A stretch of 64,000 nucleotides of DNA, taken from NCBI RefSeq assembly GCF_004027225.2, contig NC_044277.2, positions 140,611,057-140,675,056 on the forward strand, given 5' to 3'. This document shows, one piece after another, positions 61,712 to 64,000 of this stretch. The translations under genes and the position numbers were made by a program. Position 1 is the first letter of the stretch; the number at the start of each line of letters is the position of its first letter. This stretch comes from Strigops habroptila. Its lineage: Eukaryota > Chordata > Aves > Psittaciformes > Psittacidae. The notes beneath the pieces are model-generated. The model saw only the letters and a program-made list of their open reading frames with translations, made no database searches and was not told the DNA's origin.

Positions 61712-64000
61712 CTGGAAAGCAAAGTGACAGGGTTAGGTCCATCGGTACCACAAGCTATATACCCCTGCCTATTTAAAATACAGAAGTGTGAAGGATGTAT
61801 GTCTCCAAGGGGAAAAAAGTATAACGAAATAAAAGTGGCAAACTGGCTCTGCGCTCAAGATGTACTGTTTCACAGAGGTGGTCCCTGCAGCACCATGCCG
61901 GTAACGTATACAGCTGTGCTCCTGCTGTTCATTTCCTGTGTTCATCTCAGGAGGGTTGGAGGCTGGCAGGCAGGGGAAGCAACCTAGAAACTCAGCCAAG
62001 CCCTCAGAGACACGGGAGAAACAGACTGCTTTCTCACAGACCCCAGCACATTACCAAAAGGAGAGCAGTGCCCCAGAGACTGTGTGGCTTCCCAAGCGCG
62101 GCACCACTACTAACCCTCCTGCCTGTGTCCTGTCTGCTCCTGTGAGGTGGGTGAGACACCAAAGCATGCGCGGTCTCTTCCCAGAAGCTGCCCAGTGTGT
62201 TGGCATTCAGGAAGGTGCCCCCACCCCACAAAAATCCTGCTGGGACCCATGAATGTGCCAGTCTGCAGAGGGCCCTTCATCCCCCTCTAAAGCGCACATC
62301 CCTCAAGGAGCTCACAGAACCTGCGGAACACAACCCAGTGCTGACCAGGAAAGTTGATCTTTTAAAATCACACAGGGAGTTACAGATTCTGGGACTTTCA
62401 GGGAAAAAGAAGTCTCCCTCTTCTGGGCAGGGCCGACACTGGAGAGCACCTGACCTGCACTGATCATGGTAGCCTGCACACAGTGGGTGTCACAGGCAGC
62501 GCAAGAGTTCAGTGTTGCTGCAGCGCTACAGGAATGGCTTGGGGGAGGGCATGGGTCCCACAGACAAAAAAAGGTGGAAATAGCCACTGTTTCTCCCCAG
62601 TTTCCCTCAAAATGCCGCACTGGTGGTACAATGACTCGCTTGGTTGGGTTGTTCTTAAGGTTTTTCCAACAACTCCTTATTGGGCTAATTCATCTGGGCA
62701 CATGCAAAAAAAAGAAGCAAATAATAATTTTCATCCCATGTATTACAGACTTTCCTCAGCAACCAAAACTCAAAAGGAAGCAGAGTTTCTGTGAATCAGC
62801 TTGGGACTGTCCCTGGGATGATGAGGACCCACTGCAGGAGTCCTTATGCAAACCAGACAGAAAGTAAGTCATGTGAAGCCTAGCAAAGCTCCAGGGAGAA
62901 ACTGCTGTTTCTTAATAGTTCTCCTGAAATGGGTTAGATGTGGAGGCAAAAATTCTCACCCTGCTGATGAAGGAAGTGTCCTCCACATGCCCACTTCCCA
63001 ATTGAATCCAAAGGAAACTTCATACATTGTCTTTCTCCTGCAGGGAGGGAAGATGTGGTCATGTTTAGTCCCTGAGCAGAAGAGCGATTAACATATGCAC
63101 TAACAGATGATATCCCAGAGAGACAGGTTATGCAATTGAGTTGCTGTAGGAAATGGAGCTAAGTTTCTTGACACCTGCGCATGTGTGCACATTTGTAAAG
63201 CCTCAGTCATGTTGTACTAACAGAGCTTTTATTTAAAGAGCAGTTTTCAGAATTTTAACACGTTGAAAAAAAGCCAATGCTATTTATATTTTATGCGTAT
63301 CTATTATTCAGCCTTCAACCCTGAAAGGAAGAGCCTGAAAGCTGAACTTGTGTTGTGGCTGGTGCTGATCAATGGTGACATGATAATGCCAGATGAAGGT
63401 GAAACCTCTCCCCTGAGCAGATCTTTCACGCATGTGGTAGCACTGAGCGCACTTGACAAAGCACATTGTGTCACACGCAGACTAATGCCAAACACTTTTC
63501 GTACGTTCTCTGTTCCCTGGGAACACTAAAGTCTGCCCGGGTACTGTGGGTGGGAGAAGAAAAACAAATGATAGGAGCCTTTTTCAAGGTTGTTTAAATT
63601 CTTCTGTAACCTTTCATGCGATCTGCACTGAAGTGTATCAGACTACTTAAAATAAGCAGGCTACTGTATATGCACTGCTTGCTCCCTGGAAGAAGCCAAT
63701 TTAAAAGCTTCTTCAAGTTAAAAAACAGTATTATATGTCACAGAAGTGAGAAATGAACCCTTAATCTACTTTCTATCCCCTTAATGTACCAGAGATGGAG
63801 GTTGGTTTTCTGCTTCTTTACCCCCTCGGTCAAATAGTCCGACATAGTCTTAGAGTATGTCTGAGCTGAAATTTTAATATTCTACCATTTTTTTACTTAG
63901 TGTGATTTTATTCAGTCATCTACTGGCAACAGCTTTCATGTTCGGCAACGCTACGTGATTTGAAAGCTTTCTTACAATTTCAGCTAGGTTACACATATGG

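Larger units (their letters stand above)
51689..64000 (+). repeat. Large direct repeat, copy 2 (continues beyond the window)
   Basis: Same orientation and order as 29322-41616. It is longer by 17 bp in total through single- or double-base length differences, mostly in homopolymers, and it runs off the right edge still matching. It repeats the features of copy 1 and adds no new gene content. Confidence 0.97.

Noticed and set aside
29322-64000. Reading the direct repeat as a newly amplified functional locus
   Set aside because: The second copy starts exactly at a 100-N gap and differs by homopolymer indels only, which favours an assembly artefact. It also contains no recognised gene that would be amplified.
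1-64000. CRISPR arrays, operons, phage or endogenous retrovirus genes
   Set aside because: I saw no regularly spaced repeats, no LTR pair, and no gag, pol or env-like frames. The only retroelement coding trace is CR1 ORF2.

Overview
The window is vertebrate nuclear DNA, almost certainly from a bird. The main evidence is five 5'-truncated CR1 LINE copies (one of them present twice) carrying the CR1 3' end, one of which still encodes the C-terminal part of CR1 ORF2. There is also one classical CpG island, intron-type splice signals, and very sparse coding content. Nothing bacterial, phage-like or CRISPR-like is present.

Layout. Positions 1-1523 hold the 5' part of a minus-strand, multi-exon protein-coding gene that runs off the left edge; I do not recognise it. 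Its promoter is the CpG island at about 1640-2450. From about 2.5 kb to the right edge the window is a gene-poor flank of AT-rich DNA, CR1 fragments (3081-3552, 9361-9661, 26571-26645, 27197-27363, 36955-37102 and its second copy 59338-59485), low-complexity T/G or A/C tracts and a probable zinc-finger relic near 9 kb. The one good exon-like island in the flank is a 246-bp minus-strand segment at 39082-39327, with strong splice signals, locally high GC and an embedded inverted repeat.

The dominant structure is a large direct repeat. Sequence 29322-41616 appears again at 51689-64000, right after a run of exactly 100 Ns (51588-51687), and continues past the right edge. I saw no substitutions between the copies, only about 35 small length differences, nearly all in short homopolymers and concentrated at 33.1-36.6 kb. 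The second contig therefore begins inside sequence already present in the first. The simplest reading is a false duplication (unmerged contig overlap or retained haplotig). A true, very recent tandem duplication is less likely but not excluded.

No new biological system is evident. The points most worth following are the assembly duplication, the exon at 39.1 kb whose frame depends on a 5-G versus 6-G difference between the copies, the in-frame TAG in the large exon of the left-edge gene, and the zinc-finger relic.
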